64,000 nt of DNA. It comes from Mycobacterium paraseoulense (lineage in GTDB: Bacteria > Actinomycetota > Actinomycetes > Mycobacteriales > Mycobacteriaceae). Location: positions 3,720,001 to 3,784,000 of the forward strand of contig NZ_AP022619.1 of the NCBI RefSeq assembly GCF_010731655.1, read 5' to 3'. Made by a program: the position numbers and the translations under genes. The notes below the pieces were generated by a model. It was given only the letters and a program-made list of their open reading frames with translations. It searched no databases and was not told the origin of the DNA. Positions 50,198 through 59,862 of this stretch are shown piece by piece (the stretch's first letter is position 1; each line of letters opens with the position of its first letter).

Positions 50198-50965
50198 GTG
50201 GAAAGCAGCGCCCACGACATCGAAAACATGCCCCGCGGTGGGCCGGACGCCTCCTGGCTGGACCGTCGGTTGCAGACCAATCGACTGGAATACCTCGACC
50301 GCGAGGACGTCGACGATCTCAAACAAAAGGTCGTCCGCGCACTCGACCGCGCCGGGCGGCGCCGGTTCTTGGGTGCCCACGAGAAGTTGGCCAAGATCGT
50401 GCTTGCTGAGGTGTCCGATGTCCCCTCTCCGAACATCCTCGAGCTCGGAGCCGGCCTCGGCGGGCTGTCGAGCAAGCTGCTGGAGATGCACCCCACGGCA
50501 CACGTGACGGTCACCGACATCGACCCCACGTTTGTGGCCGCCGTCGTCGCCGGCGACCTCGGCAGCCACCCACGGGCCACGGTGCGGGCGATGGATGCCA
50601 CCGCCATCGACGCCCCGGACGGGCATTTCGACCTCGCGGTGTTTGCGATGTCGTTACATCATCTGCCGCCCGCCCTGGCGGCCCGAGTTTTCGCCGAAGG
50701 GACCCGGGCCGCGAAAAAGTTGGTGATCATCGACCTCCGCAGGCCGCCGGCACCGATCCACTCGGTGGTGTTGGCGGCGACGTGGCCCTTCACGCGTCTG
50801 AGCCCGCTGGCACACGATGGTTTCATCAGCCAACTACGCGCCTACAGCCCGTCGGCGCTGAGCGCGCTCGCCCATTTCGCCGACCCGGCGATTACCGTCG
50901 AATTTCCCGACCAACGGTTGGGCCCGACGGTGGCGGTTGCCGGCCGCGGTTCCAACCCGGCCTAG
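50198..50965 (+). CDS. Class I SAM-dependent methyltransferase
   Basis: About 255 aa with the glycine-rich SAM loop ILELGAGLGGLSSKLL, the acidic VTVTDIDP strand end, AMDATAID, and the LAVFAMSLHHLPP post-motif. Substrate unknown. The start is uncertain: GTG 50198 (VESSAHD) is my choice, with alternatives at GTG 50171, ATG 50186 and ATG 50228. It is divergent from the EryG-like gene across roughly 125 bases, which must hold both promoters. Its stop codon shares the tetranucleotide CTAG with the stop of the converging SRPBCC gene. Its composition matches the mycobacterial background, so it may be an older resident rather than part of the NRPS island. Confidence 0.8.
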   Translation: MESSAHDIENMPRGGPDASWLDRRLQTNRLEYLDREDVDDLKQKVVRALDRAGRRRFLGAHEKLAKIVLAEVSDVPSPNILELGAGLGGLSSKLLEMHPTAHVTVTDIDPTFVAAVVAGDLGSHPRATVRAMDATAIDAPDGHFDLAVFAMSLHHLPPALAARVFAEGTRAAKKLVIIDLRRPPAPIHSVVLAATWPFTRLSPLAHDGFISQLRAYSPSALSALAHFADPAITVEFPDQRLGPTVAVAGRGSNPA

Positions 50966-51399
50966 CCTTCCAGCTCGCGCTTCAGGTTGGCCAGCACCTC
51001 GCCCTGAATCCTCTTCAGCCCCAACGGCGCAAAGGTCTTCTCGAAGAACCCCTTGATGCCGCCCGCACCGGTCCAGGTGGTCTTGATGGTGACGCTGGAG
51101 CCGGGCCCGGCGGGGGCCACCGTCCAGTTGATGACCATCGACGAGTTCGCGTCCTTCTCGATGACGGAGTGGCCGGCGACGTCGACGTCGACCTGTACGT
51201 CTCGGACGCGGGATTTGGTGGCCTGCAACCTCCATTTGGCGACGGTGCCCGCCCCCTGGCCGCCCTGCAACACCTGGTAGTCGCTGTACTGGGGGGACAG
51301 GATCTTCGGGCGCACCTGCTGATAGTCCGCGACGGCGGCAAGGGTGGCGCCCGGCTCGGTATTGACCAAAATCGTGCTGGCAGCACTCACCTGTCCCAA
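50962..51399 (-). CDS. SRPBCC-family polyketide cyclase/START-like protein (Rv3718c homologue)
   Basis: 145-aa protein with the SRPBCC fold (an alpha/beta helix-grip that binds hydrophobic ligands); function unknown. It has the family features: an N-terminal strand, DYQQVRPKILSPQY, a central beta sheet (VINWTVAPAGPGSSVTIKT) and a long C-terminal helix (FFEKTFAPLGLKRIQGEVL). I take the TTG at 51399 (MGQVSAAST) as start because AGGAG precedes it by five bases. It marks the right edge of the conserved flank after the NRPS island and is divergent from the flavoprotein gene. Confidence 0.88.
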   Translation of the reverse strand: MGQVSAASTILVNTEPGATLAAVADYQQVRPKILSPQYSDYQVLQGGQGAGTVAKWRLQATKSRVRDVQVDVDVAGHSVIEKDANSSMVINWTVAPAGPGSSVTIKTTWTGAGGIKGFFEKTFAPLGLKRIQGEVLANLKRELEG

Positions 51400-51455
51400 G
51401 ACAACTCCTGAAGCTATGCCGCCCGCGCGCGGGTGCACGGGCTGTGGTCGAAGAC

Positions 51456-51461
51456 TAGGGT
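51456..51461 (+). promoter_or_regulatory. -10 box of the flavoprotein-methyltransferase operon (leaderless)
   Basis: TAGGGT matches TANNNT and ends seven bases before the GTG at 51469; no ribosome-binding site lies between. This also decides the start of the flavoprotein. Confidence 0.5.
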
Positions 51462-51468
51462 ATATGTG

Positions 51469-52869
51469 GTGCCTGTCCCTGGATCTGCACTCTCGGCGCA
51501 CACGTCGGGCGTGGACCGGTTGATGGCGAGTTATCGATCCATCCCCGCCACGTCCGCCGTTCGGCTCGCCAAGCCCACCTCGAACCTGTTTCGCGCGCGC
51601 ACAAAACGCGACGCTCCCGGCCTGGACACGTCGGGGCTGACCGGCGTGCTGAGCGTCGATCCCGAGTCCCGGACCGCCGACGTCGCCGGCATGTGCAGCT
51701 ACGAGGATCTGGTCGCCGCGACGTTGCCCTACGGGCTTTCCCCCCTCGTCGTCCCGCAACTGAAGACCATCACGCTCGGCGGTGCCGTCAGCGGCCTGGG
51801 TATCGAGTCGGCGTCGTTCCGCAACGGCCTGCCCCACGAATCGGTGTTGGAGATGGACATCCTCACCGGCGCCGGCGAATTGCTCACCGCGTCCCCCACC
51901 CAGCACCCCGACCTGTTCCGAGCCTTCCCCAATTCCTATGGCACGCTTGGATATTCGACCCGGCTGCGCATCGAGCTGGAGCCCGTCGCACCGTTCGTGG
52001 CGTTGCGGCACGTCCGGTTCACATCGTTGCCCGCCCTGATCGCGGCGGCCGAACGCATCATCGACACCGGCGGGCAGGGCGGCACCCCGGTGGACTATCT
52101 CGACGGGGTGGTGTTCAGCGCGGACGAAAGTTACCTGTGTGTGGGCCGGCGAACCACCACCCCGGGACCGGTCAGCGACTACACCGGCAAAGACATCTAT
52201 TACCAGTCGATCCGGCACGACTCCGCGGGAGTGGAAGCCACCAAGGACGACCGATTGACGATGCACGACTACTTCTGGCGCTGGGACACCGACTGGTTCT
52301 GGTGCTCGCGCGCCTTCGGCGTGCAGAACCCTCGGGTGCGGCGCTGGTGGCCGCGGCGCTACCGGCGCAGCAGCGTGTACTCGAAGCTCGTCGCCATGGA
52401 CCAGCGCTTCGGTGTCGCGGACCGGATCGAGAGGCGCAGTATTCGTTCGCCTGGCCGCCCTCTGCGCGAGCGGGTGGTCCAGGACGTCGAGGTGCCGGTC
52501 GAACGGACCTGCGAGTTCCTGGAATGGTTTCTGGACAACGTGCCGATCACCCCGATCTGGCTGTGCCCGCTGCGGCTGCGCGATCGCGAGGGCTGGCCGC
52601 TGTATCCGATGCGGCCGGACCACACCTACGTCAATGTCGGCTTCTGGTCCTCGGTGCCGGCGGGCGCCGTGGAAGGTGGCACCAACCGGAAGATCGAAGC
52701 GAAGGTGAGCGAGCTCGACGGGCACAAGTCGCTGTACTCCGACAGCTACTACGCCCGCGAGGAATTCGACGCGTTGTACGGCGGCGAGGCCTACAACACC
52801 GTCAAAAAAACCTACGACCCCGATTCCCGTCTCCTCGACCTGTATGCAAAGGCGGTACAACGGCGATGA
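51469..52869 (+). CDS. FAD-linked oxidoreductase, DHCR24/sterol-reductase-like (Rv3719 homologue)
   Basis: 466-aa flavoprotein with a PCMH-type FAD-binding N-terminal half (VRLAKPTSNLFR, then CSYEDLVAATLPYGLSPLVVPQLKTITLGGAVSG). The C-terminal part contains HTYVNVGFW and a Y-rich end (LYSDSYYAREEFDALYGG) seen in the DHCR24-like branch. It is coupled by an ATGA overlap to a cyclopropane-synthase-type methyltransferase. A similar pair makes 10-methyl (tuberculostearic-type) fatty acids: the methyltransferase adds a methylene to an unsaturated chain and the flavoprotein reduces it. A comparable role on lipids is inferred. GTG 51469 is chosen from the promoter spacing; the frame is open to 51433. 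Confidence 0.88.
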   Translation: MPVPGSALSAHTSGVDRLMASYRSIPATSAVRLAKPTSNLFRARTKRDAPGLDTSGLTGVLSVDPESRTADVAGMCSYEDLVAATLPYGLSPLVVPQLKTITLGGAVSGLGIESASFRNGLPHESVLEMDILTGAGELLTASPTQHPDLFRAFPNSYGTLGYSTRLRIELEPVAPFVALRHVRFTSLPALIAAAERIIDTGGQGGTPVDYLDGVVFSADESYLCVGRRTTTPGPVSDYTGKDIYYQSIRHDSAGVEATKDDRLTMHDYFWRWDTDWFWCSRAFGVQNPRVRRWWPRRYRRSSVYSKLVAMDQRFGVADRIERRSIRSPGRPLRERVVQDVEVPVERTCEFLEWFLDNVPITPIWLCPLRLRDREGWPLYPMRPDHTYVNVGFWSSVPAGAVEGGTNRKIEAKVSELDGHKSLYSDSYYAREEFDALYGGEAYNTVKKTYDPDSRLLDLYAKAVQRR

Positions 52870-54185
52870 CTTCGATCAGCAAGACCCAAGAACCCCACCG
52901 CGCCGCCACCGGCAAGCTGAGCATGGCCGAGATCCTGGAGGTCTTCGCCGCGACCGGGCGCCACCCGCTGAAGTTCACCGCCTACGACGGCAGCACCGCG
53001 GGCAGCAAGGATGCCGAACTGGGCCTGGACCTTCGGAGCCCGCGCGGCGCCACCTACCTGGCCACCGCCCCCGGCGAACTCGGTCTCGCCCGCGCCTACG
53101 TGGCGGGCGACCTGGACGTGTACGGCGTCCACCCCGGTGACCCGTACCAGCTGCTCAAAACGCTGACCGACCGCGTGCAGTTCAAGCGCCCGCCGGCGCG
53201 GGTGCTCGCCAACGTGGTGCGTTCGATGGGCCTGGAGCGGCTGGTGCCGGTCCCCCCGCCACCGCAGGAGACCCCGCCGCGGTGGCGGCGGATCGCCGAC
53301 GGGCTGATGCACACCAAGACGCGCGACGCCGAGGCCATCCACCACCACTACGACGTGTCCAACACCTTCTATGAGTGGGTGCTGGGCCCGTCGATGACCT
53401 ACACGTGCGCGGTTTATCCCGACGCCGACGCGACGCTGGAAGAGGCCCAGGAGAACAAGTACCGGCTGGTCTTCGAGAAGCTGCGGCTGCGGCCGGGCGA
53501 CCGGCTGCTCGACGTCGGCTGCGGTTGGGGCGGGATGGCGCGTTTCGCCGCGCGCCGCGGCGTCCGGGTGATCGGTGCCACCCTCTCCGGTGAGCAGGCG
53601 AAGTGGGCGCAGCGCGCGATCGAGCGCGACGGGCTCGCGAACCTCGCCGAGGTCAGGCATTCCGACTACCGCGACATCGGCGAGTGCGGGTTCGACGCGG
53701 TGTCCTCGATCGGGTTGACCGAGCACATCGGCGTCAAGAACTACCCGGCCTACTTCGGGTTCCTGAAGTCCAAGCTGCGCACCGGCGGCCTCCTGCTCAA
53801 CCACTGCATCACCCGCCACGACAACAAGTCGACCTCCTTCGCGGGCGGCTTCACCGACCGGTATGTCTTCCCGGACGGGGAGCTGACCGGCTCGGGCCGC
53901 ATCATCACCGATGTCCAGGACGTCGGGTTCGAGGTGCTGCACGAGGAGAACTTCCGGAATCACTACGCGATGACGCTGCGGGACTGGTGCCGCAACCTGG
54001 TCGAGCACTGGGACGAGGCGGTCGACGAGGTCGGGTTGGCCACCGCCAAGGTGTGGGGCCTGTACATGGCGGCCTCGCGGGTGGCGTTCGAGCAGAACAA
54101 CCTGCAGCTGCACCACGTGCTGGCGGCCAACGTCGACGAGCGGGGCTGCGACCGCCTGCCGCTGCGGCCGTGGTGGACGCCCTAG
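52866..54185 (+). CDS. Cyclopropane-fatty-acyl-phospholipid synthase family methyltransferase (Rv3720 homologue)
   Basis: 439-aa SAM-dependent methyltransferase. An N-terminal lipid-binding region (AEILEVFAATGRHPLKFTAYDG, residues 15-140) is followed by the HHYDVSNTFYEWVLG motif and the SAM loop LLDVGCGWGGMARFAA near residues 214-222. Catalytic-region motifs SSIGLTEHIG and NHCITRHD follow. It should methylate or methylenate double bonds of membrane phospholipid acyl chains. Translation is coupled to the flavoprotein by ATGA. The stop codon lies in a CTAG shared with the converging dnaZX stop. Confidence 0.92.
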   Translation: MTSISKTQEPHRAATGKLSMAEILEVFAATGRHPLKFTAYDGSTAGSKDAELGLDLRSPRGATYLATAPGELGLARAYVAGDLDVYGVHPGDPYQLLKTLTDRVQFKRPPARVLANVVRSMGLERLVPVPPPPQETPPRWRRIADGLMHTKTRDAEAIHHHYDVSNTFYEWVLGPSMTYTCAVYPDADATLEEAQENKYRLVFEKLRLRPGDRLLDVGCGWGGMARFAARRGVRVIGATLSGEQAKWAQRAIERDGLANLAEVRHSDYRDIGECGFDAVSSIGLTEHIGVKNYPAYFGFLKSKLRTGGLLLNHCITRHDNKSTSFAGGFTDRYVFPDGELTGSGRIITDVQDVGFEVLHEENFRNHYAMTLRDWCRNLVEHWDEAVDEVGLATAKVWGLYMAASRVAFEQNNLQLHHVLAANVDERGCDRLPLRPWWTP

Positions 54186-56029
54186 CCGTTATCGATCCGG
54201 CGCGCGCCCAGCTCGTTCTGTAGCAGCTCGAGCGCGACCTCTTCGGGGTCGCGCCGCGGCTCCGACGACTCCGTGCGGCCGGCCTCGGCGAGCATGTGCT
54301 CCTCTTCGTCGCGCTGGGCGACGTCGGGCGCCGGCTCTTCGACCCGCGGGGTCGCCGGGGCCGACTCGACGGGTGCGCCGGCGCCCACCTCGCAGCGCAC
54401 CCGCCAGTTGACGCCCAGCGCATCTTTGAGCGCCTCGGCGATGACGTCGGCGTTGCGCTGTTCGCAGAGCCGCTTGGCCAGCGGCGCCGAGGAATGCGTC
54501 AACACCAGCGTGTTGTCCTCGAGCGCGCGCACGGTGGCGCCCGCCAGCATCACCTCGGTGGTCCGGCTGCGCTGGCGCACCTTGTCGCGCACCGTCGGCC
54601 ACATGGTGCGCACCGCGGCGGCGTTGAGTTCGCCGGGCGCGGCGGCGGGTTCGGGGGCCGGCGCGGCCACCGGTTCGGGCGCCGGCGCGGGCGCCGGTTC
54701 GGGTGCGGGCGGCGTGGCCGGCTCGGGCGCCGGTTCGGGCTTGGCGACCGGGGGGGCGGGGGCCCTGGGCGGTGCGGCCTCCGCGGGCGCGACGGCCTCC
54801 CCGCGGGGCCGCGCGGCCGCGGCCACCGCCGGCCGCTGCGGGTGCGCGGCGGCCGTCTCGGCGGCGGGAATGGACATGTCCAGCCGGGTCTCGATCCGCT
54901 CGACGCGCTGCAGCAGCGCCGACTCGGAGTCGCTGGCCGAGGGCAGCAGCAGCCGCGCGCACACGACTTCGAGCAGCAGCCGGGGGGCCGTCGCGCCACG
55001 CATCTCGCCCAGCCCCGCCTGCACGACTTCGGCGCAGCGGGTCAGGGTGGCCGGCCCCAGGCGGGCCGCCTGGTCACGCATCCGGTCGAGCACGTCCTCC
55101 GGGGCGTCCACGACGCCCCGGCTGACCGCGTCCGGAACCGCTTGCAGGACGATCAGGTCGCGGAACCGCTCCAGCAGGTCGGTGGCGAAGCGCCGCGGGT
55201 CGTGGCCCGCGTCGATCACCGACTCCACCGCGCCGAACAGCGCCGCCGCGTCCGACGCGGCCAGGGCGTCCACCGCGTCGTCGATCAGCGCGACATCGGT
55301 GGCGCCCAGCAGGCCGAGCGCCCGCGGGTAGGTGACGTGCGCGCCCTCGGCGCCCGCCAACAGCTGATCGAGCACCGACAGCGTGTCGCGCGGGGAACCG
55401 CCGCCGGCCCGGATCACCAGCGGGAACACCGCGTCGTCGACGGCGACGCCCTCCTGCTCGCAGATCCGTCCGATCAGTGCCCGCATGGTCTTCGGCGGCA
55501 GCAGCCGGAACGGGTAGTGGTGGGTGCGCGACCGGATCGTCGGCAGCACCTTCTCCGGTTCGGTGGTGGCGAAGATGAAGATGAGGTGCTCGGGGGGCTC
55601 CTCGACGATCTTGAGCAGCGCGTTGAACCCGGCGGTGGTCACCATGTGCGCCTCGTCGATGATGAACACCCGGTAGCGCGACTGCGCGGGCGCATAGAAG
55701 GCGCGGTCCCGCAGCTCACGGGTGTCGTCCACGCCGCCGTGGCTGGCGGCGTCCAGCTCCACCACGTCGATGCTGCCCGGCGCGTTGGGCGCCAGCGCGA
55801 CGCAGGAGTCGCACACGCCGCACGGGTTGGCCGTCGGCCCCTGCGCACAGTTCAACGACCGGGCCAGGATGCGCGCCGACGAAGTCTTTCCGCAGCCGCG
55901 CGGGCCGGAGAACAGGTAGGCGTGGTTGATCCGGCCGGCTTCCAGGGCGATCGACAGCGGTTCGGTGACGTGCTCCTGCCCCACCACCTCGGCGAAGGTT
56001 GCCGGTCGGTACTTGCGGTAGAGGGCCAC
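54182..56029 (-). CDS. dnaZX: DNA polymerase III subunits gamma and tau
   Basis: 615-aa clamp-loader subunit. The N-terminus MALYRKYRPATFAEVVGQ, Walker A GPRGCGKT (42-49), zinc cysteines C61, C70, C73 and C76, the DEAH-type Walker B (FIIDEAHMV) and the arginine-finger segment TIRSRTHHYPFRL are all present. From about residue 400 it has a long Pro-Ala-Glu linker (repeated PAPEP units), then a C-terminal tau-like region (VRTMWPTVRDKV onward). Start GTG 56029 begins exactly at the conserved N-terminus. I saw no strong slippery frameshift site, so one full-length product is most likely. The linker makes it somewhat longer than the M. tuberculosis protein. Confidence 0.95.
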   Translation of the reverse strand: MALYRKYRPATFAEVVGQEHVTEPLSIALEAGRINHAYLFSGPRGCGKTSSARILARSLNCAQGPTANPCGVCDSCVALAPNAPGSIDVVELDAASHGGVDDTRELRDRAFYAPAQSRYRVFIIDEAHMVTTAGFNALLKIVEEPPEHLIFIFATTEPEKVLPTIRSRTHHYPFRLLPPKTMRALIGRICEQEGVAVDDAVFPLVIRAGGGSPRDTLSVLDQLLAGAEGAHVTYPRALGLLGATDVALIDDAVDALAASDAAALFGAVESVIDAGHDPRRFATDLLERFRDLIVLQAVPDAVSRGVVDAPEDVLDRMRDQAARLGPATLTRCAEVVQAGLGEMRGATAPRLLLEVVCARLLLPSASDSESALLQRVERIETRLDMSIPAAETAAAHPQRPAVAAAARPRGEAVAPAEAAPPRAPAPPVAKPEPAPEPATPPAPEPAPAPAPEPVAAPAPEPAAAPGELNAAAVRTMWPTVRDKVRQRSRTTEVMLAGATVRALEDNTLVLTHSSAPLAKRLCEQRNADVIAEALKDALGVNWRVRCEVGAGAPVESAPATPRVEEPAPDVAQRDEEEHMLAEAGRTESSEPRRDPEEVALELLQNELGARRIDNG

Positions 56030-56082
56030 GGTCAGCAGGCTACCGGCGCGCGGTGACGTGAGCCCGTCGGGCGCCGCCGCCG

Positions 56083-57700
<1,618 letters not shown>

Positions 57701-57792
57701 CAATTGGTCCGCCATGCGGACAGGCACGAATTGGTTTGGATTCGGGTTGGCCGCCTTTAGGCTGGCGTGAACTCACCAGCACGAGGAGGGGT

Positions 57793-58578
57793 ATGGGGCG
57801 CAAGATCGCCGTGCCATGGCACCTGCTGTTCTCCCTTGTCGCCGGCGCCCTCTACTTCTTCTTCGTGCTGCCCCGCTGGCCGGAGCTGATGGGTGACACC
57901 ACGCATTCGTTGGGGACGGCGCTGCGGATCACCACGGGTGCGCTGGTCGCGCTGGCCGCCCTGCCCGTGGTGTTCAACCTGCTGCGGGTGCGCAAGCCGG
58001 AGCTGGGGACGCCGCAGCTGGCCCTGACGCTGCGGGTCGTCTCGATCGTGTGTCACGTGCTGGCGGGTGCGCTGATCATCGGCACGGCGATCAGCGAGAT
58101 CTGGCTGAGCCTGGATGCCGCCGGACAGTATCTGTTCGCCATCTACGGCGCGGCCGCGGCGATCGCCCTGCTGGGGTTCTTCGCGTTCTACCTGTCGTTC
58201 GTCGCCGAGTTGCCGCCGCCGCCGCCGAAGCCGATCAAGGCGAAGAAGCCCAAGAAGCAGCGCCGCCGCAAAGAGGCCACCGAGGAGACCGAGGAGACCG
58301 AGGCCGACGAGGCCGAGGAAGCCGAGGCCGAGGAGACCGAGGAGGCCGAGACCGTCACGGCCAAGGGTTCCGAAGCCCTGGAGCCCGAGCCGGCGGCCGA
58401 GGCGGTCGAGGCTGCCGGGGAGACCCCGGAGACCGAGGAGACCCCGGAGGCCGACGGCGCGGAAGCCGCCCCAGCCAGGTTGCGCAACCGCCGCCCGACG
58501 GGCAAGGGCTCGCATCGGATGCGGCGCCGCCGCACCAGGGGCGGCGTGGCCGTCGAGGACGCCGTCGACGAAGACTGA
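57793..58578 (+). CDS. lucA: Lipid uptake coordinator LucA (Rv3723 homologue)
   Basis: 261-aa membrane protein. Four hydrophobic segments span roughly residues 8-30, 42-65, 80-105 and 115-137. A proline run follows, then a highly charged cytoplasmic tail rich in Glu/Ala/Thr (60% of its length is acidic repeats), ending in an Arg-rich patch. In M. tuberculosis, LucA stabilises the Mce1 and Mce4 transporters needed for fatty acid and cholesterol import. The N-terminal half matches that family; the acidic tail is low-complexity and probably disordered. ATG 57793 follows GAGGAGGGG. Confidence 0.88.
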   Translation: MGRKIAVPWHLLFSLVAGALYFFFVLPRWPELMGDTTHSLGTALRITTGALVALAALPVVFNLLRVRKPELGTPQLALTLRVVSIVCHVLAGALIIGTAISEIWLSLDAAGQYLFAIYGAAAAIALLGFFAFYLSFVAELPPPPPKPIKAKKPKKQRRRKEATEETEETEADEAEEAEAEETEEAETVTAKGSEALEPEPAAEAVEAAGETPETEETPEADGAEAAPARLRNRRPTGKGSHRMRRRRTRGGVAVEDAVDED

Positions 58579-59322
58579 TCAGCCGCGCCGGCGCAGCCGC
58601 TCCACGTAGGTGGCGATGCGTTGCAGCGTTTCGTCCGCGCCCCACATCTGACGCACCTCGTCGTCGATACCCCGGCCCTCGCGGATCCGCGCCATCGTCG
58701 GGGCGCGGAGCTGGGTCTTGGTCTGGCGGTAGGCGCCGGCCGGGATGCCGCCGAGATCGGAGGCCTCCGCGACGGCCGCCTCGAGGAGGTCGTCGGCGAC
58801 CACGCGATGGGCGAGCCCGCGGGACACGGCGTCGGGTCCGCGATAGGTCAGGCCGCCCAGTAGCACTTCCTCGGCGTGATCCCCGCACGCATAGCGCATG
58901 ACCTCCAGCGCGGCGACCGGGAACGCCACACCGACGCGCACCTCGGCCGCGCCGATCTGCGCCTCGGGGCCGATCAGGCGGCGATCGCAGGCGCACGCCA
59001 GCACACAGCCGCCGGCGATGGCCGCGCCGTTGATCGCGGCGACGGTCGGCCCCGGATAGGAGAACATCGCCTCGAACGCCGCGGCCAGCGCCGGGACCAG
59101 CCGATCGGTGTAACGGGCGCCGCCCTCCACCACGCGGTTGAGGTCGACGCCGGCGCTGAACGCCCGACCGGCGCCGGTGACGACCAGCGCGCCGGCGCCC
59201 GCACCGCGCAGCTCCCCGACCGCCGAGGTCAGCTCGTCGAGCAGCTCGACGTCCTGGGCGTTGACGGGACCCGACGACAGGGTCAGCACCTGCACGGTTC
59301 CCACCGTCTTGGTGTCGATCAT
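58579..59322 (-). CDS. Enoyl-CoA hydratase/isomerase family protein
   Basis: 247-aa crotonase-fold protein. The CoA oxyanion-hole motifs are visible as GRAFSAGVDLN and INGAAIAGGCVLACACD. EAQIGAAEVRVGVAFP is the next conserved segment, with a glutamate (AAEVRVG) at the usual first catalytic position. Substrate unknown; it could act in beta-oxidation or as an isomerase. ATG 59322 is chosen because AGGAG lies five bases upstream; the GTG at 59328 overlaps that ribosome-binding site. It is probably co-transcribed with the small DGYHR protein 14 bases upstream. Confidence 0.88.
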   Translation of the reverse strand: MIDTKTVGTVQVLTLSSGPVNAQDVELLDELTSAVGELRGAGAGALVVTGAGRAFSAGVDLNRVVEGGARYTDRLVPALAAAFEAMFSYPGPTVAAINGAAIAGGCVLACACDRRLIGPEAQIGAAEVRVGVAFPVAALEVMRYACGDHAEEVLLGGLTYRGPDAVSRGLAHRVVADDLLEAAVAEASDLGGIPAGAYRQTKTQLRAPTMARIREGRGIDDEVRQMWGADETLQRIATYVERLRRRG

Positions 59323-59336
59323 CGCCACTCCTTAAG

Positions 59337-59717
59337 TCAGCGGCTCACGGCCGCGATGACGACCGGAATGTCGGTGTTCTCGTCGGTGTGGTAGCTCGCG
59401 CACACCCGGTGGTAGCCGTCGGCGATCTGGAGCGGGACACCGGCGGCGAAGTCGCCGCGCACCAGCAGGATGGGCGACAGCGCTTGGCCCTTCTCGACCT
59501 TGGTCAGGTCGGCGGCGACGTGGGGATTGTCGGCGGGCAACAGCCCCAGCTGCGCCGCGCGCAGAATGTCTTTGGCCTTTCGGTGCGTGACGGTTCCGGC
59601 CTTCAGCATCTTGATCACCTTCTTCACGGTGTTCGCGTCCGCGAGCATCGTGAGGTAGTCCGCCGCCGCCGGAAAGTCATGGGCCTCAGGCTTTTCCAGC
59701 CACTTCACGCGCAGCAT
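59337..59717 (-). CDS. Small conserved protein with a ParB/Srx-like DGYHR motif
   Basis: 126-aa protein. The N-terminal half is helical (DYLTMLADANTVKKVIKMLKAG, then HRKAKDILRAAQL). The C-terminal half (SPILLVRGDFAAGVPLQIADGYHRVCASYH) resembles the nucleotide-binding core of ParB/sulfiredoxin-like domains, in which a DGxHR motif contacts the nucleotide. There is no helix-turn-helix for DNA binding in the rest, so it is not a partition protein. A strong GGAAGGGAGG ribosome-binding site precedes the ATG. Function unknown; operon with the enoyl-CoA hydratase. Confidence 0.75.
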   Translation of the reverse strand: MLRVKWLEKPEAHDFPAAADYLTMLADANTVKKVIKMLKAGTVTHRKAKDILRAAQLGLLPADNPHVAADLTKVEKGQALSPILLVRGDFAAGVPLQIADGYHRVCASYHTDENTDIPVVIAAVSR

Positions 59718-59862
59718 CGCGTGCCTCCCTTCCTCGCCTGGCGGCCTCGACGCAGCCTACCGGCTCGGCGCAACGATATTTGGGATCGGTAGCGACTGCG
59801 GGGGTCTGTACTTGCGCCATGACGACGCCATCGGGGCGGCGCATGAAGGAAGGAACCGCAAA

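Noticed and set aside
51399..52860. Extension of the SRPBCC frame across the flavoprotein gene (632 codons)
   Set aside because: The extension is antisense to a well-conserved flavoprotein, and the TTG at 51399 has AGGAG correctly spaced.
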